Notes: generated by a model from the sequence alone, not told the origin. DNA of 61,375 nt from an uncultured Bacilli bacterium (GCA_910586295.1 CAJUGE010000016.1:1-61375); one strand, 5' to 3'. Positions 42,713 through 51,957 are shown, counted from the first letter of the stretch. Translations and numbers: made by a program.

Positions 42713-43882
42713 ATGGCAAGAGAAAAATTTGATCGTTCAAAACCACATGTTAACATTGGTACAATTGGACACGTAGACCACGGTAAAACAACTTTAACTG
42801 CGGCTATAACTAAATTATTTGGAGAATTCGTTGACTATGCAGACATCGATAAAGCTCCAGAAGAAAGAGAAAGAGGAATAACTATCAATACAGCTCACGT
42901 TGAGTATGAAACTGAAAAGAGACATTATGCTCACGTTGACTGTCCAGGACACGCTGACTATGTTAAAAACATGATAACAGGTGCTGCTCAAATGGATGGT
43001 GCTATCCTAGTTGTTAGTGCAACTGACGGTGCTATGCCTCAAACAAGAGAACACATTCTATTATCAAGACAAGTTGGTGTACCTAAAATGTGCGTATTCA
43101 TCAACAAATGTGATATGGTTGATGATCCAGAACTAGTAGACCTAGTTGAAATGGAAGTTAGAGAATTACTAACTGAATATGGATTTGATGGAGATAATAC
43201 TCCAGTAGTTAGAGGTTCAGCTCTTAAAGCAATTGAAGGAGATGCTAACTACGAACAAGCTGTTAGAGACTTAATGGCTGCTGTTGATGATTGGATCGAC
43301 ACTCCAGTAAGAGATACAGACAAACCATTCTTAATGAGTATTGAGGATGTATTCACTATCACAGGACGTGGAACTGTTGTTACAGGTCGTGTTGAAAGAG
43401 GACAATTAAAACTTAATGAAGAAGTTGAAATCGTTGGTATCAAAGATACAAGAAAGACAGTTGTAACTGGTATCGAAATGTTCAGAAAGTCATTAGACTA
43501 TGCTGAAGCAGGAGATAACGCAGGAGTACTTCTTCGTGGTATCAACCGTGAAGACGTTGAAAGAGGACAAGTACTTGCAAAACCAGGAAGTGTTCATCCT
43601 CACAAGAAGTTCAAAGCAGAAGTTTATGTTCTATCTAAAGAAGAAGGTGGAAGACATACTCCATTCTTCAGTAACTATAGACCACAATTCTACTTCAGAA
43701 CTACAGATGTTACTGGTGTAATCGAATTACCTGCTGGTGTTGAAATGGTTATGCCTGGTGACAATGTTACTATGACAGTTGAACTAATAAGTAACATAGC
43801 TATCGAAAACGGAACTCAATTCAGTATCCGTGAAGGTGGACGTACTGTTGGTGCTGGTGTAGTATCAGAAATCATCGAATAA
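42713..43882 (+). CDS. tuf: Elongation factor Tu
   Basis: The 389-residue GTPase brings aminoacyl-tRNA to the ribosome. Motifs: G1 GHVDHGKTTL, G2 RERGITINTAHVEYE, G3 DCPGHADYVKNM, G4 NKCDMVDD, G5 GSALKAIEG, and domains 2 and 3 ending in VGAGVVSEIIE. AAAGGAGGAAATACAAA lies before the ATG. It has its own promoter and a GC-strong terminator, so it can be made independently of fusA. Confidence 0.98.
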   Translation: MAREKFDRSKPHVNIGTIGHVDHGKTTLTAAITKLFGEFVDYADIDKAPEERERGITINTAHVEYETEKRHYAHVDCPGHADYVKNMITGAAQMDGAILVVSATDGAMPQTREHILLSRQVGVPKMCVFINKCDMVDDPELVDLVEMEVRELLTEYGFDGDNTPVVRGSALKAIEGDANYEQAVRDLMAAVDDWIDTPVRDTDKPFLMSIEDVFTITGRGTVVTGRVERGQLKLNEEVEIVGIKDTRKTVVTGIEMFRKSLDYAEAGDNAGVLLRGINREDVERGQVLAKPGSVHPHKKFKAEVYVLSKEEGGRHTPFFSNYRPQFYFRTTDVTGVIELPAGVEMVMPGDNVTMTVELISNIAIENGTQFSIREGGRTVGAGVVSEIIE

Positions 43883-43893
43883 TTAATGAAAAT

Positions 43894-43919
43894 TAATCCC
43901 TTCGGGGATTTTTTCTTTT
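43894..43919 (+). terminator. Terminator of tuf
   Basis: AATCCC, UUCG tetraloop, GGGATT, then TTTTCTTTTC: a classic stable intrinsic terminator. Confidence 0.9.
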
Positions 43920-43953
43920 CCATAATTTATTTACATGTCATTTACAAAAGTGA

Positions 43954-43983
43954 TTGACTTGACATACAATATAATGATAAAAT
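43954..43983 (+). promoter_or_regulatory. Promoter of the glucosaminidase-like gene
   Basis: TTGACT, 18-nt spacer, TAAAAT. A second TTGACA at 43959-43964 and a TATAAT at 43970-43975 overlap it, so the exact start is unsure. Confidence 0.45.
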
Positions 43984-44017
43984 GATAATCCCGTGGGTAG
44001 TAAACAAGGAGAGTTTA

Positions 44018-44890
44018 ATGATAAAAGAGACATTGAAAAAATGTGTATATTATAAAGATAAGAGAAACATTATTTTATGCTTAATAGCTTTAATTACTTT
44101 AAGCATTATAATAATCAAAATTGCGAGTTTAAACTATAACACTAATTATGATAATTTAGAAAAGAATTTAAAAGAAATAAATGCTTTAAATGGAGAAGAA
44201 CTTGCATTAAAAGTGCAAGAAACAATAAAAAATAACATCGATGACTATTTAAAAGAATATTCTATATATTATAATTTAGATGGAAACAAAGTAGTAGAAT
44301 TTGCAAGAAACATAACTGAAAACTATAACATTAACTTAAACGATGTAGGAGGACGTATTACATCAGATAACGTTGAAGGACAAGCCATGATGTTTGTATA
44401 TTATCTAAGTAGAAATCAATTATCAAAGTCCCTAAGCGAATATGGACTTTCTAGTGACTATTTTAAAACAAATTATGACATGATAACCTTAGGAGAAAAT
44501 CAAGCATTGAGAAGTGGCTTAACGTTTTCACAATTTCTAGGAAAAGTTTGCGATAACTTAGGAATGGACAAAAATTATCTTCTATCTATTTCCTACTTAG
44601 AAACAGGAAAAAACACGAGTGGTTTAGCCCTAAGAAGTAATAATTTTGGAGGATTAAGAGGAAGCGGTGAATATTTTACATATGAATCGCCAGAAAAAGG
44701 TATAATTGCATTCGTTGTTAATTTAAAGGGATATGAGAAATACAACTTAACCAGTATTTATGAATTATCAGGAATTTATACTCACGGTAACAAATATAAT
44801 CCATCAAATACTTGGGTAAGTAGTGTTTATAAATATTATGACGATATTGTAAATAATCCTAGTGAATATTTTCTCGTTGAAGGTATGTAA
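44018..44890 (+). CDS. Membrane-anchored glucosaminidase-domain protein
   Basis: I use ATG 44018, after AAGGAGAG. The 290-residue product has one N-terminal membrane helix (IILCLIALITLSIIIIKIA, about 18-37), a helical stalk, and a C-terminal lysozyme-like glucosaminidase domain: YLLSISYLETGKNTSGLALR with a candidate catalytic Glu, SNNFGGLRGSGEYFTYESPE, and YELSGIYTHGNKYNPSNTW ending in YKYYDDI. It should face the wall and cut glycan strands between GlcNAc and MurNAc. It stands alone after tuf. Confidence 0.8.
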   Translation: MIKETLKKCVYYKDKRNIILCLIALITLSIIIIKIASLNYNTNYDNLEKNLKEINALNGEELALKVQETIKNNIDDYLKEYSIYYNLDGNKVVEFARNITENYNINLNDVGGRITSDNVEGQAMMFVYYLSRNQLSKSLSEYGLSSDYFKTNYDMITLGENQALRSGLTFSQFLGKVCDNLGMDKNYLLSISYLETGKNTSGLALRSNNFGGLRGSGEYFTYESPEKGIIAFVVNLKGYEKYNLTSIYELSGIYTHGNKYNPSNTWVSSVYKYYDDIVNNPSEYFLVEGM

Positions 44891-45075
44891 AATATGTTAT
44901 CTAATAAAATCAATGAAAATATAAAAAAGTTGTTCAAAAAAGGTGTAATTTAGAAGTGAAAGTGGTTTGAAACAGGTGGCGAGATGTTTAAATTAATAAA
45001 AAATATAGTATATTAAACTAGAAAAAGTATATGAAAATAAAAATTTTGCATAAAAGAAAGAGAGGAAAAGAAATA

Positions 45076-45846
45076 ATGAAATTAGAAAACAAAGTCGCAG
45101 TTATAACAGGTGGGTTTAAAGGAATAGGAAGAGGAATAGTGAATGTATTCCTTAAATATGGAGCTAAAGTTGTAGTGCTTGACTATGATGAAGCAGTACT
45201 AGAAATGAACAGTGAAAATATCTTAGCATACAAAGTAGACATAAGAAACAAAGATAGTGTTGAAAATGCTTTAAAATCTGCAGTATCAAAGTTTGGAAAA
45301 ATAAATGTTTTAGTAAACAATGCTGGTGTATGCGAATTAGAAACTTTCGAAAATATGAGTGATGAAATACTAAACCGTCATTTAGACATAAACATTTGTG
45401 GAGTATGGAACGTAACAAAAGTAGTTCTTCCATATTTGAAAAAACAAGAAAACAGCACAATAGTAAACTTGTCTAGTGTAACAGGCCCTATGGTCGCAGA
45501 TCCAGGAGAAGTAGCGTATGCTATGACAAAATCTGCAGTTCTAGGTTTTACAAAAGCTTTATCAAGAGAATTAGCAGATGATGGTATAAGAGTAAATGCA
45601 ATAATGCCAGGATATGTTATGACACCATTAGTTGAAAGAATGGCAATACTAAGCAATAAAGAAAATCCACAAAGTGTTATTGATGGTATTGCAAATGCTA
45701 TTCCATTAAAAAGACTAGCGAATCCTGAGGAAATAGGTGAACTTGCAGCGTTCCTAGCATGTAAAGAATCGAGTTACATTACTGGACAAGGAATAGTAAT
45801 AGATGGTGGCTCAACCCTTCCAGAAACATCTGATATGGGAGTGTAA
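45076..45846 (+). CDS. Short-chain dehydrogenase/reductase
   Basis: ATG 45076 follows AGAGGAAAAG. The 256-residue classical SDR has the cofactor motif TGGFKGIGRG, an Asp after strand 2 (VVVLDYDE) favouring NAD, NNAG, the active-site Ser in NLSSVTG, Tyr and Lys in YAMTKSAVLG, and VNAIMPGYVMTPLV. The C-terminus GQGIVIDGGSTLPE is typical. The substrate cannot be told from the sequence. A terminator follows. Confidence 0.88.
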   Translation: MKLENKVAVITGGFKGIGRGIVNVFLKYGAKVVVLDYDEAVLEMNSENILAYKVDIRNKDSVENALKSAVSKFGKINVLVNNAGVCELETFENMSDEILNRHLDINICGVWNVTKVVLPYLKKQENSTIVNLSSVTGPMVADPGEVAYAMTKSAVLGFTKALSRELADDGIRVNAIMPGYVMTPLVERMAILSNKENPQSVIDGIANAIPLKRLANPEEIGELAAFLACKESSYITGQGIVIDGGSTLPETSDMGV

Positions 45847-45883
45847 ATAATACCAACTCTAAAATGTTAAACAAAAATATAAG

Positions 45884-45920
45884 AAGAACTTATATAAAGA
45901 ATATAAAGTTCTTTTCCTTT
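45884..45920 (+). terminator. Terminator after the SDR gene
   Basis: AAGAACTT (45884-45891) pairs with AAGTTCTT (45906-45913), followed by TTCCTTT. Confidence 0.65.
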
Positions 45921-45941
45921 ACACTCATACTAAAAGTTATG

Positions 45942-45969
45942 TTTACATTTTAAATAAAAATGTTATAAT
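45942..45969 (+). promoter_or_regulatory. Promoter of the lipoprotein gene
   Basis: TTTACA, 16-nt spacer, TATAAT; AAGTGGGAGG precedes the ATG at 45995. Confidence 0.65.
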
Positions 45970-45994
45970 TAAAAATAGAAGTGGGAGGATTAAT

Positions 45995-48064
45995 ATGAAC
46001 AAATTAAAAAAATTAATCGGTATAATATTATGTGCACTTTTAATTACAGGGTGCGAATTAAAATATGAAGGACAAGTAGAGATAAAATCTGATGGAAAAA
46101 TGGATATGTCTATAATAATGGCATATGATAGAGAACTAATTAGTACATTAATATATATGGAAGAAAATGATGACCTATTAGGAAGTGAAGATGAAGACGA
46201 TATGTCTGACATCCCAGAGGCAAGTATAACAAAAATAAGGACGTATTTAGAAGAAAATAAGCCAGAAGAACAAGATGGAGTAGAAGTAAGTAGATATGAG
46301 AGAAATGGCTATTATGGTTATCAAATGACTTATGAAATAAATAATATAGATGATGTTTCATCAAAAGAAAAAGTAGATAGCTCATTATTTGAAGATTTCA
46401 ATATTCAAGATACAGAAAATACAAACAATAATAATGAAAAAAAGATTATGTTTCAAAAAGAAGACGACACTTACTATGCAAACTATAAGCTTAATGATAC
46501 GTCTGATAGTTCTAATGGTATGTCTGCTAATCTTTCAAGGATAAATTTATCTCTAAAATATACAGTAACATTACCAACTAAACCTATTGAACACAATGCA
46601 GATACAATAAGTGAAGATGGAAAAACTCTAACTTGGAATATATCTAGTTTAAACGAAGATATAGATAGTATAAAATATTCATTCAAATTAAAAGATGTAG
46701 TAGCAGGAGCTAAAACAGATGGATTGAATACTGAAATGATTATGTTAATCGCAGGAATTGTAATAATAGTTATAATTATTGTAGTGGTTTTAATACTATT
46801 TGCAAGAAATAACAAAAAGTTAGATAAAAGCTTAGAAGCTTTAGACCAAACAATCCCAAGTGCTACTCCAAAATCAAATACACCTGTGGTAGAAAATACA
46901 CCAGTATCTATTACTAATACTGAACAAGCACCTATAGAAACTGTGTCTGTAGCGGAAACAAATCAAACATCTATGACAGAACAACCTACAAGTCAAACCA
47001 TGGTACAACCACAATCTACAATGCAAATAGAAACAGTACCTGTGGTAGAAAATATACCAGTAACTCCTACACAAACTTTAGAGCAAAATAATACAGTTGT
47101 AGCTGAAGCACCAATTGTAGAAAATATGCAAGTAGAAAATCCGCAAATAGGAACTACAGAACAATTACAAACAACTCCTAATTTAGAAGAAATGCCGATA
47201 ATAATAGAACCTTCAGTAGTACCTGCAGTTCCTGGTGTACAAGAAACTCCAGAACCTCAAAGTAAAGCAATAAACACTGAAAATATATCACAACCAGTAA
47301 CTACAAACGAAGAGACAACTAGAGACATCGAATTAGAAAGCATTTCATCGGTTTCTCCTGTAATAAATAGCGTTCCAGAAATAGTTGTTGAGCAACCTGT
47401 TGAAGAAACACAACAGACAATTGAGATTATACCAGTAGTAGAAAATCTTGTACAAGAGCTTCCAGTACAGGAGGAAGTAACTCCTTCTGTTCCAGATTCA
47501 AACATCTTTGACACTCCAAATACTAATATTGAAGGACAACCAAAAGAAGAAAGCGTAATTCCAAATACTAAGGAAACAAAAATAGAGGTGGAGCCTGTAC
47601 AACCAGTAATAACAGAGATAAATGAAAATCAAATGGTAAATGTTAGCCCAGTAGTTGAACAACCAATAATAAACGAAACACCAGTTATAGAAGTTCCAAT
47701 TGTCAATGAAAAAGCGGAAATTACTGATACATCAACAAGCGAAATGCCAATCGAACAAGTGAATACTGTAAGTAAAAATATAGTTGAAGAAGAAACACCA
47801 ATTATTACTGAACAAGTTATATCAGAACCAATCGTGCCAGTAGTTAATGAAGAACCAAAGTTAGAAGTTCTAGAAACTAGTAATCAAACACTAGAAGAAC
47901 CAGATATACCACTTCCAGAACCTATAATCGAACCACAAATAATTGAAGAAGCTAAATTGGAAGAAGCTCCAGTTATTGAAGAACCAACTGGAAATAGATT
48001 TATTCAAACAGATTTTATAGAAAATAGAACTGATGAATCACAAAATAATAATACAAATATCTAA
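45995..48064 (+). CDS. Lipoprotein with membrane helix and long repetitive acidic tail
   Basis: The 689-residue product has a lipoprotein signal with lipobox LITGC (Cys20), an extracellular LppM-like domain of about 225 residues (EGQVEIKSDGKMDMSIIM; SLKYTVTLPTKP), one strong membrane helix at about 247-270 (MLIAGIVIIVIIIVVVLILF) followed by RNNKK, and then some 415 residues rich in P, V, E, T, Q and I. The tail repeats short units such as PVVEN-(T/I)-PV, PIVEN and EEAPVIEEP. By the positive-inside rule the tail is cytoplasmic. The tail could be a spacer or protein-binding platform. It has its own promoter and terminator. Confidence 0.8.
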   Translation: MNKLKKLIGIILCALLITGCELKYEGQVEIKSDGKMDMSIIMAYDRELISTLIYMEENDDLLGSEDEDDMSDIPEASITKIRTYLEENKPEEQDGVEVSRYERNGYYGYQMTYEINNIDDVSSKEKVDSSLFEDFNIQDTENTNNNNEKKIMFQKEDDTYYANYKLNDTSDSSNGMSANLSRINLSLKYTVTLPTKPIEHNADTISEDGKTLTWNISSLNEDIDSIKYSFKLKDVVAGAKTDGLNTEMIMLIAGIVIIVIIIVVVLILFARNNKKLDKSLEALDQTIPSATPKSNTPVVENTPVSITNTEQAPIETVSVAETNQTSMTEQPTSQTMVQPQSTMQIETVPVVENIPVTPTQTLEQNNTVVAEAPIVENMQVENPQIGTTEQLQTTPNLEEMPIIIEPSVVPAVPGVQETPEPQSKAINTENISQPVTTNEETTRDIELESISSVSPVINSVPEIVVEQPVEETQQTIEIIPVVENLVQELPVQEEVTPSVPDSNIFDTPNTNIEGQPKEESVIPNTKETKIEVEPVQPVITEINENQMVNVSPVVEQPIINETPVIEVPIVNEKAEITDTSTSEMPIEQVNTVSKNIVEEETPIITEQVISEPIVPVVNEEPKLEVLETSNQTLEEPDIPLPEPIIEPQIIEEAKLEEAPVIEEPTGNRFIQTDFIENRTDESQNNNTNI

Positions 48065-48091
48065 AAAATCGTCATAACGGCGGTTTTTTTT
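48064..48091 (+). terminator. Terminator of the lipoprotein gene
   Basis: AAATCGTC pairs with GGCGGTTT (two G-U pairs) around ATAAC, followed by a T-run. Confidence 0.75.
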
Positions 48092-48112
48092 CATAAAACA
48101 TCCCCATAACAG

Positions 48113-48141
48113 TTGATTTTTTTACACATTTATCGTATACT
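48113..48141 (+). promoter_or_regulatory. Promoter of rpsO-pnp
   Basis: TTGATT, 17-nt spacer, TATACT. Confidence 0.6.
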
Positions 48142-48144
48142 TAA

Positions 48145-48200
48145 CTAGTAAGTTTTATCTTGGTCTTGAGAGTTCTCCAACTCTTTACTAGGATTAAACG
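48145..48200 (+). promoter_or_regulatory. rpsO leader structure, probable S15 control site
   Basis: CTAGTAA (48145-48151) pairs with TTACTAG (48185-48191) and encloses an inner AGAGTT/AACTCT hairpin with a CTCC loop. S15 in bacteria often represses its own mRNA through a leader structure; the role is inferred from position and fold. Confidence 0.5.
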
Positions 48201-48226
48201 GATAAATTATGAAAGGAGAATTAAAA

Positions 48227-48496
48227 ATGGCAATTACAAAAGCTAGAAAAGAAGAATTAGTTAAAGAATTTGGAAGAGGAAAAAATGATACAGGAAGTGT
48301 TGAAGTACAAGTTGCAATTCTTACTGAACAAATAGTAGAATTAACTGATCACTTAAAGAAACACATTCATGATTTCCATTCTAAAAGAGGATTACAACAA
48401 ATGGTAGGTAAAAGAAGAAGCTTATTAGACTATCTTAAACGTACAGATGTTGTAAGATATCGTGAACTAATAAATAAATTAGGATTAAGAAAGTAG
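48227..48496 (+). CDS. rpsO: 30S ribosomal protein S15
   Basis: The start is ATG 48227, after AAAGGAG. The 89-residue helical protein reads FGRGKNDTGSVEVQVAILTE, LTDHLKKHIHDFHSKRGL, MVGKRRSLLDYLKR, the usual S15 blocks that bind 16S rRNA. pnp follows, the conserved rpsO-pnp order. A terminator overlaps the stop and probably tunes pnp expression. Confidence 0.97.
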   Translation: MAITKARKEELVKEFGRGKNDTGSVEVQVAILTEQIVELTDHLKKHIHDFHSKRGLQQMVGKRRSLLDYLKRTDVVRYRELINKLGLRK

Positions 48497-48523
48497 GCAC
48501 TTATATTTTAAGTGTCACTTTTT
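48496..48523 (+). terminator. Terminator between rpsO and pnp
   Basis: GGCACTT pairs with AAGTGTC (one G-U) and is followed by ACTTTTTG. Probably partial, since pnp has no clear promoter of its own. Confidence 0.6.
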
Positions 48524-48549
48524 GTTTGATAAAAAAGAAAGAGGTAAAA

Positions 48550-50688
48550 ATGAAAAAAGTATTTGAATATGATTTTTTAGGACATAAACTAGTAATAGAA
48601 ACAGGAGAACTCGCAAAACAAGCTTCTGGAGCTGTATTGGTAAGATATGAGGACACAGTAATATTATCTACATCAGTTATGAGCAATAATGTAAGCACAG
48701 CAGACTTCTTCCCACTTACTATACTTTATCAAGAAAAACTATACTCAGTAGGTAAAATTCCTGGAGGATTTATAAAAAGAGAAGGACGTCCTACAGATGC
48801 AGCAACTCTAAGTGCTAGAGTAATAGATAGACCGATAAGACCGATGTTTGATGAATCTTTTAGAAATGAAGTGCAAGTAGTAAATACGGTACTAAGTGTA
48901 GATAATGATTTCACTCCAGAAATGACAGCATTATTTGGAACAAGTCTTGCACTTGGAATCTCAAATATTCCATTTGACGGTCCAGTAAGTGGAGTAGTGG
49001 TAGGAAAAATAGATGGAAAATTAAAAATAAATCCTAGTACTGAAGAAATGGAAAGAAGCACTATTAACCTAACAGTAGCAGGAACAGAAAATGCCATAAA
49101 TATGGTTGAAGCAGGATCTAAAGAAGTATCAGAGGAAGAAATGCTAGAAGCATTAATGTTTGGACATGAACACATTAAAATCTTATGCAAAATTCAAAAA
49201 GAAATTATAGACGAAGTAGGAGTAGAGAAAATCGAAGTTGAACTTGCTAAACTTGATGAAAACATAGTTAAAGAAGTAAACAATGACATAAGAACTGAAA
49301 TGCTAGCAGCAATTCAAATTAAAGATAAACTTGCTTCATATGCTAAAATAGATGAGCTAAAAGAAAGAGCACTAACTAATTACGAGACTAATCACTCTGA
49401 AAGTGAAACACTAGTTGATGAATTAAAACAAGTGCGTAAACAAGCAGATATCATAGAAGCAGAAGAAGTAAGAAGATTAATAACAGAAGAAAAAGTAAGA
49501 CCAGACGGAAGAGGACTTACAGAAATAAGGCCGCTAAGTACAGACATAGACTTGCTTCCTAGAACTCATGGAAGTGCATTATTTACACGTGGTCAAACTC
49601 AAGCCTTAGCAGTAACAACACTAGGTGCAATAGGAGAACATCAAATATTAGATGGACTTGGAATAGAAGATACAAAAAGATTTATGTTTCACTATAACTT
49701 CCCTTCATTTAGTGTAGGCGAAACAGGAAGATATGGTTCACCTGGTAGACGTGAAATAGGACACGGAGCCTTAGCAGAACGTGCACTTCTACAAGTAATG
49801 CCATCTGAAGAAGAATTTCCTTACACAGTTAGAGTAGTAAGTGAAGTTTTAGAAAGCAATGGTTCAAGTAGTCAAGCAAGTATCTGCGCAGGCTGCATGT
49901 CTCTAATGACTGCTGGAGTTCCAATTAAAGCACCTGTCGCAGGAATTGCAATGGGATTAATAACAAAAGGAGATAACTATACTATACTTACAGATATACA
50001 AGGATTAGAAGACCATATGGGAGACATGGACTTTAAAGTAGCAGGAACGCGTTCTGGTATAACAGCACTTCAAATGGACATAAAAATTAAAGGAATAACT
50101 GAAAGCATTTTAAAAGAAAGTCTAGAACAGGCAAAAATTGCTAGAATGCACCTACTAGATGTAATGGAAAGTACTATAAAAGAACCAAGAAAAGAACTAA
50201 GTCCATATGCACCAAAAATTAAAATGATGACGATAGATCCAGACAAAATAAAAGATGTAATCGGTCGTGGTGGAGAAATGATAACAAAAATCATACTTGA
50301 TAGTTCTAACGTTACTACAGTTAACCATAAAGATGCAGTTAAAATTGACATAGAAGACGATGGAAGAGTAATTGCTTATCACACAGACTACGCTGTAATA
50401 GATAAAGCTCTTAAAATGATAGAAGAAGTAGTAAGAGAAGTTGAAATAGGCAGTATTTATACTGGAATTGTAACAAAAGTAGAAGACTTCGGATGCTTTG
50501 TAGAACTTTGGCCTGGATGTGAAGGATTAGTTCACGTAAGTCAATTAGACACTAAAAGAGTAGACAAACCAAGTGATTTATATAAGGTAGGAGACGAAAT
50601 AATAGTAAAAGCAACAGGTTATGATAAACGTGGTAAACTTAATCTTTCAAGAAAAGAAGCAATATCTAAACCAAAAGAAAAAGAGTAA
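48550..50688 (+). CDS. pnp: Polyribonucleotide nucleotidyltransferase (PNPase)
   Basis: ATG 48550 follows AGAGGT. The 712-residue protein has two RNase PH-like halves (KREGRPTDAATLSARVIDRP; RTHGSALFTRGQTQALAV, with MGDMDFKVAGTRSGITALQM at the active site), then a KH domain (DKIKDVIGRGGEMITKI) and an S1 domain (GIVTKVEDFGCFVELWPGCE). It degrades RNA by phosphorolysis and works in the RNA degradosome. Confidence 0.97.
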   Translation: MKKVFEYDFLGHKLVIETGELAKQASGAVLVRYEDTVILSTSVMSNNVSTADFFPLTILYQEKLYSVGKIPGGFIKREGRPTDAATLSARVIDRPIRPMFDESFRNEVQVVNTVLSVDNDFTPEMTALFGTSLALGISNIPFDGPVSGVVVGKIDGKLKINPSTEEMERSTINLTVAGTENAINMVEAGSKEVSEEEMLEALMFGHEHIKILCKIQKEIIDEVGVEKIEVELAKLDENIVKEVNNDIRTEMLAAIQIKDKLASYAKIDELKERALTNYETNHSESETLVDELKQVRKQADIIEAEEVRRLITEEKVRPDGRGLTEIRPLSTDIDLLPRTHGSALFTRGQTQALAVTTLGAIGEHQILDGLGIEDTKRFMFHYNFPSFSVGETGRYGSPGRREIGHGALAERALLQVMPSEEEFPYTVRVVSEVLESNGSSSQASICAGCMSLMTAGVPIKAPVAGIAMGLITKGDNYTILTDIQGLEDHMGDMDFKVAGTRSGITALQMDIKIKGITESILKESLEQAKIARMHLLDVMESTIKEPRKELSPYAPKIKMMTIDPDKIKDVIGRGGEMITKIILDSSNVTTVNHKDAVKIDIEDDGRVIAYHTDYAVIDKALKMIEEVVREVEIGSIYTGIVTKVEDFGCFVELWPGCEGLVHVSQLDTKRVDKPSDLYKVGDEIIVKATGYDKRGKLNLSRKEAISKPKEKE

Positions 50689-50711
50689 TAATTAAATGAA
50701 GGTGATTAAAA

Positions 50712-51221
50712 ATGAAATTAAAATACAATGCTAATTACAATACAATATTACTACAAAAAGAAAATCAAATTTTAGCAGTTTCTAGAGCATGGACTGGAGA
50801 CTATATTAGTCTAGAGACAAGTCCTTTTCAAGAAGACGTAATAACTTTTGAAATATCAAAGGAAAGTGAAGAAAAAGTAGAAAATCAATTATATGTGGCA
50901 TTTAATAAACTTATAAGTGAATTTATTTCTCTATATAATAAATTGGGATACACTTCATATGGATTAGAAATAAATACAGAAAACAGAATAATAAAATTTT
51001 TGGAAAATACAATTAGTAATTCACTAATAATTGAAGAAAAAAAGGAAAAAATAATACTTACATTTATAAATAAACAGAAAAATTTTCAAAATAACAGAGT
51101 TATTCTAGACCGAAGTGGAGCAGTAGCATATGGATACTTCTTTCCACTACAAGATTTATATTACGAGTTGATAGAAATAACAAAATCTAATGAAAATAAC
51201 CTAACAAAAAAGATTGACTAA
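50712..51221 (+). CDS. Hypothetical protein between pnp and ToxIN
   Basis: The 169-residue product has AAGGTGATT before its ATG and lies 23 nt after pnp, so it may be cotranscribed. It is a soluble alpha/beta protein (TILLQKENQILAVSRAWTGD; AVAYGYFFPLQDLYYELIE) with no recognised motif. Its last codons contain the -35 box of the ToxIN promoter. Confidence 0.65.
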   Translation: MKLKYNANYNTILLQKENQILAVSRAWTGDYISLETSPFQEDVITFEISKESEEKVENQLYVAFNKLISEFISLYNKLGYTSYGLEINTENRIIKFLENTISNSLIIEEKKEKIILTFINKQKNFQNNRVILDRSGAVAYGYFFPLQDLYYELIEITKSNENNLTKKID

Positions 51222-51242
51222 ACATAAATTGTATAGTATTAT
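51214..51242 (+). promoter_or_regulatory. Promoter of the ToxI antitoxin RNA
   Basis: TTGACT, 17-nt spacer, TATTAT; transcription would start about 7 nt later, just before the first repeat. The -35 lies in the end of the preceding gene. Confidence 0.7.
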
Positions 51243-51254
51243 TAATACATAAAA

Positions 51255-51361
51255 GCGGTGTACCCAGCCAATAAATTGGGAGCTAAAAAAGCGGTGTACC
51301 CAGCCAATAAATTGGGAGCTAAAAAAGCGGTGTACCCAGCCACAAATTGGGAGCTAAAAAA
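51255..51361 (+). repeat. Three direct repeats, period 36 nt
   Basis: Units at 51255-51290, 51291-51326 and 51327-51361. The first two are identical; the third is one nucleotide shorter and altered only in the loop (CCACAAAT against CCAATAAAT), so the pairing arms are kept. Confidence 0.95.
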
Positions 51362-51370
51362 GTATGAATC

Positions 51371-51398
51371 GGCTAGAAAAAATCTAGTCTTTTCTTTT
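51371..51398 (+). terminator. Attenuating terminator between ToxI and ToxN
   Basis: GGCTAGA pairs with TCTAGTC (one G-U) around five A, followed by TTTTCTTTTG. In type III systems such a terminator keeps the antitoxin RNA in excess over the toxin mRNA. Confidence 0.85.
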
Positions 51399-51437
51399 GT
51401 CATAATGTATAATTAAATTAGAAAGGAAGAAAAAATT

Positions 51438-51956
51438 ATGAATAAAACTTTAGAATTGGTAAAAATAAATAGTAACTACTGTGACTATTTAAGAAAATAT
51501 GACGAAAAAGTTCCATACAACAAGAATACAAAAGAACTAAGACCTTTTGTAGGAATACTATTTGTTGTACATGATTGTGAATACTTTGCACCACTATCAA
51601 GTCCAAAGCCAAAACATATGCAAATGAAAAATAATTTAGACTTTTACAAAATTAACAATGGCATATTTGGAGTAGTAAATTTTAATAATATGATTCCTGT
51701 AACAAAAGATTGTTATGAAATAATAAATTTAAATGAAAAAGTAAAACCAACCAAAGAAATTGAATATATAGAACTCTTAAAAAATCAACTTAAGTATCTA
51801 AACAAAAACTATATAGAATTAAAATCAAAAGCTTTTAAACTCTACGAATTATACATAAATAACAAACTTCCCGAGAACATAAAAATTAGATGTTGTAACT
51901 TTAAATTGTTAGAAGAAAAATGCCAAGAATATGAGCAAGAAAAAATCAAATCATAA
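51438..51956 (+). CDS. toxN: ToxN/AbiQ-family endoribonuclease toxin
   Basis: The 172-residue product has the usual length of this family and its landmarks: an N-terminal SNYCDYLRKYDEKVPYNK, FVGILFVVHDCEYFAPLSSP with the active-site Ser-Ser-x-Lys block (LSSPKPKH), FGVVNFNNMIPV, and a C-terminal CNFKLLEEKCQEYEQ. It is a sequence-specific RNase that is held inactive by the ToxI repeats and causes growth arrest or abortive infection when freed. AGAAAGGAAG precedes the ATG. The frame is intact, so the system is likely functional. Confidence 0.93.
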   Translation: MNKTLELVKINSNYCDYLRKYDEKVPYNKNTKELRPFVGILFVVHDCEYFAPLSSPKPKHMQMKNNLDFYKINNGIFGVVNFNNMIPVTKDCYEIINLNEKVKPTKEIEYIELLKNQLKYLNKNYIELKSKAFKLYELYINNKLPENIKIRCCNFKLLEEKCQEYEQEKIKS

Positions 51957-51957
51957 C

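Larger units (their letters stand above)
51249..51398 (+). ncRNA. toxI: ToxI-type antitoxin RNA of a type III toxin-antitoxin system
   Basis: The transcript contains three tandem 36-nt repeats and ends at an intrinsic terminator ahead of the toxin gene. Each unit reads GCGGTGTACCCAGCCAATAA, then ATTGGGAGCTAAAAAA, with CCCA/TGGG able to pair. In known ToxIN and AbiQ systems the toxin cuts the precursor into single repeats that fold as pseudoknots and inhibit it in a closed ring. Repeat length equals that of the founding ToxI. Confidence 0.9.

Noticed and set aside
44891..45075. Very short frames (19 and 10 codons) before the SDR gene
   Set aside because: Weak ribosome binding sites and no recognisable content; chance frames are common at this length.
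46140..47514. Several minus-strand frames opposite the lipoprotein gene
   Set aside because: Mirror images of its repetitive codons, with no start signals.
48209..48226. Earlier ATG for rpsO at 48209
   Set aside because: It lies upstream of AAAGGAG, which serves the ATG at 48227; the S15 family starts MAITK.
51255..51361. Three regular repeats as a CRISPR array
   Set aside because: The 36-nt units abut without unique spacers and lead into a ToxN gene, so they are antitoxin repeats.
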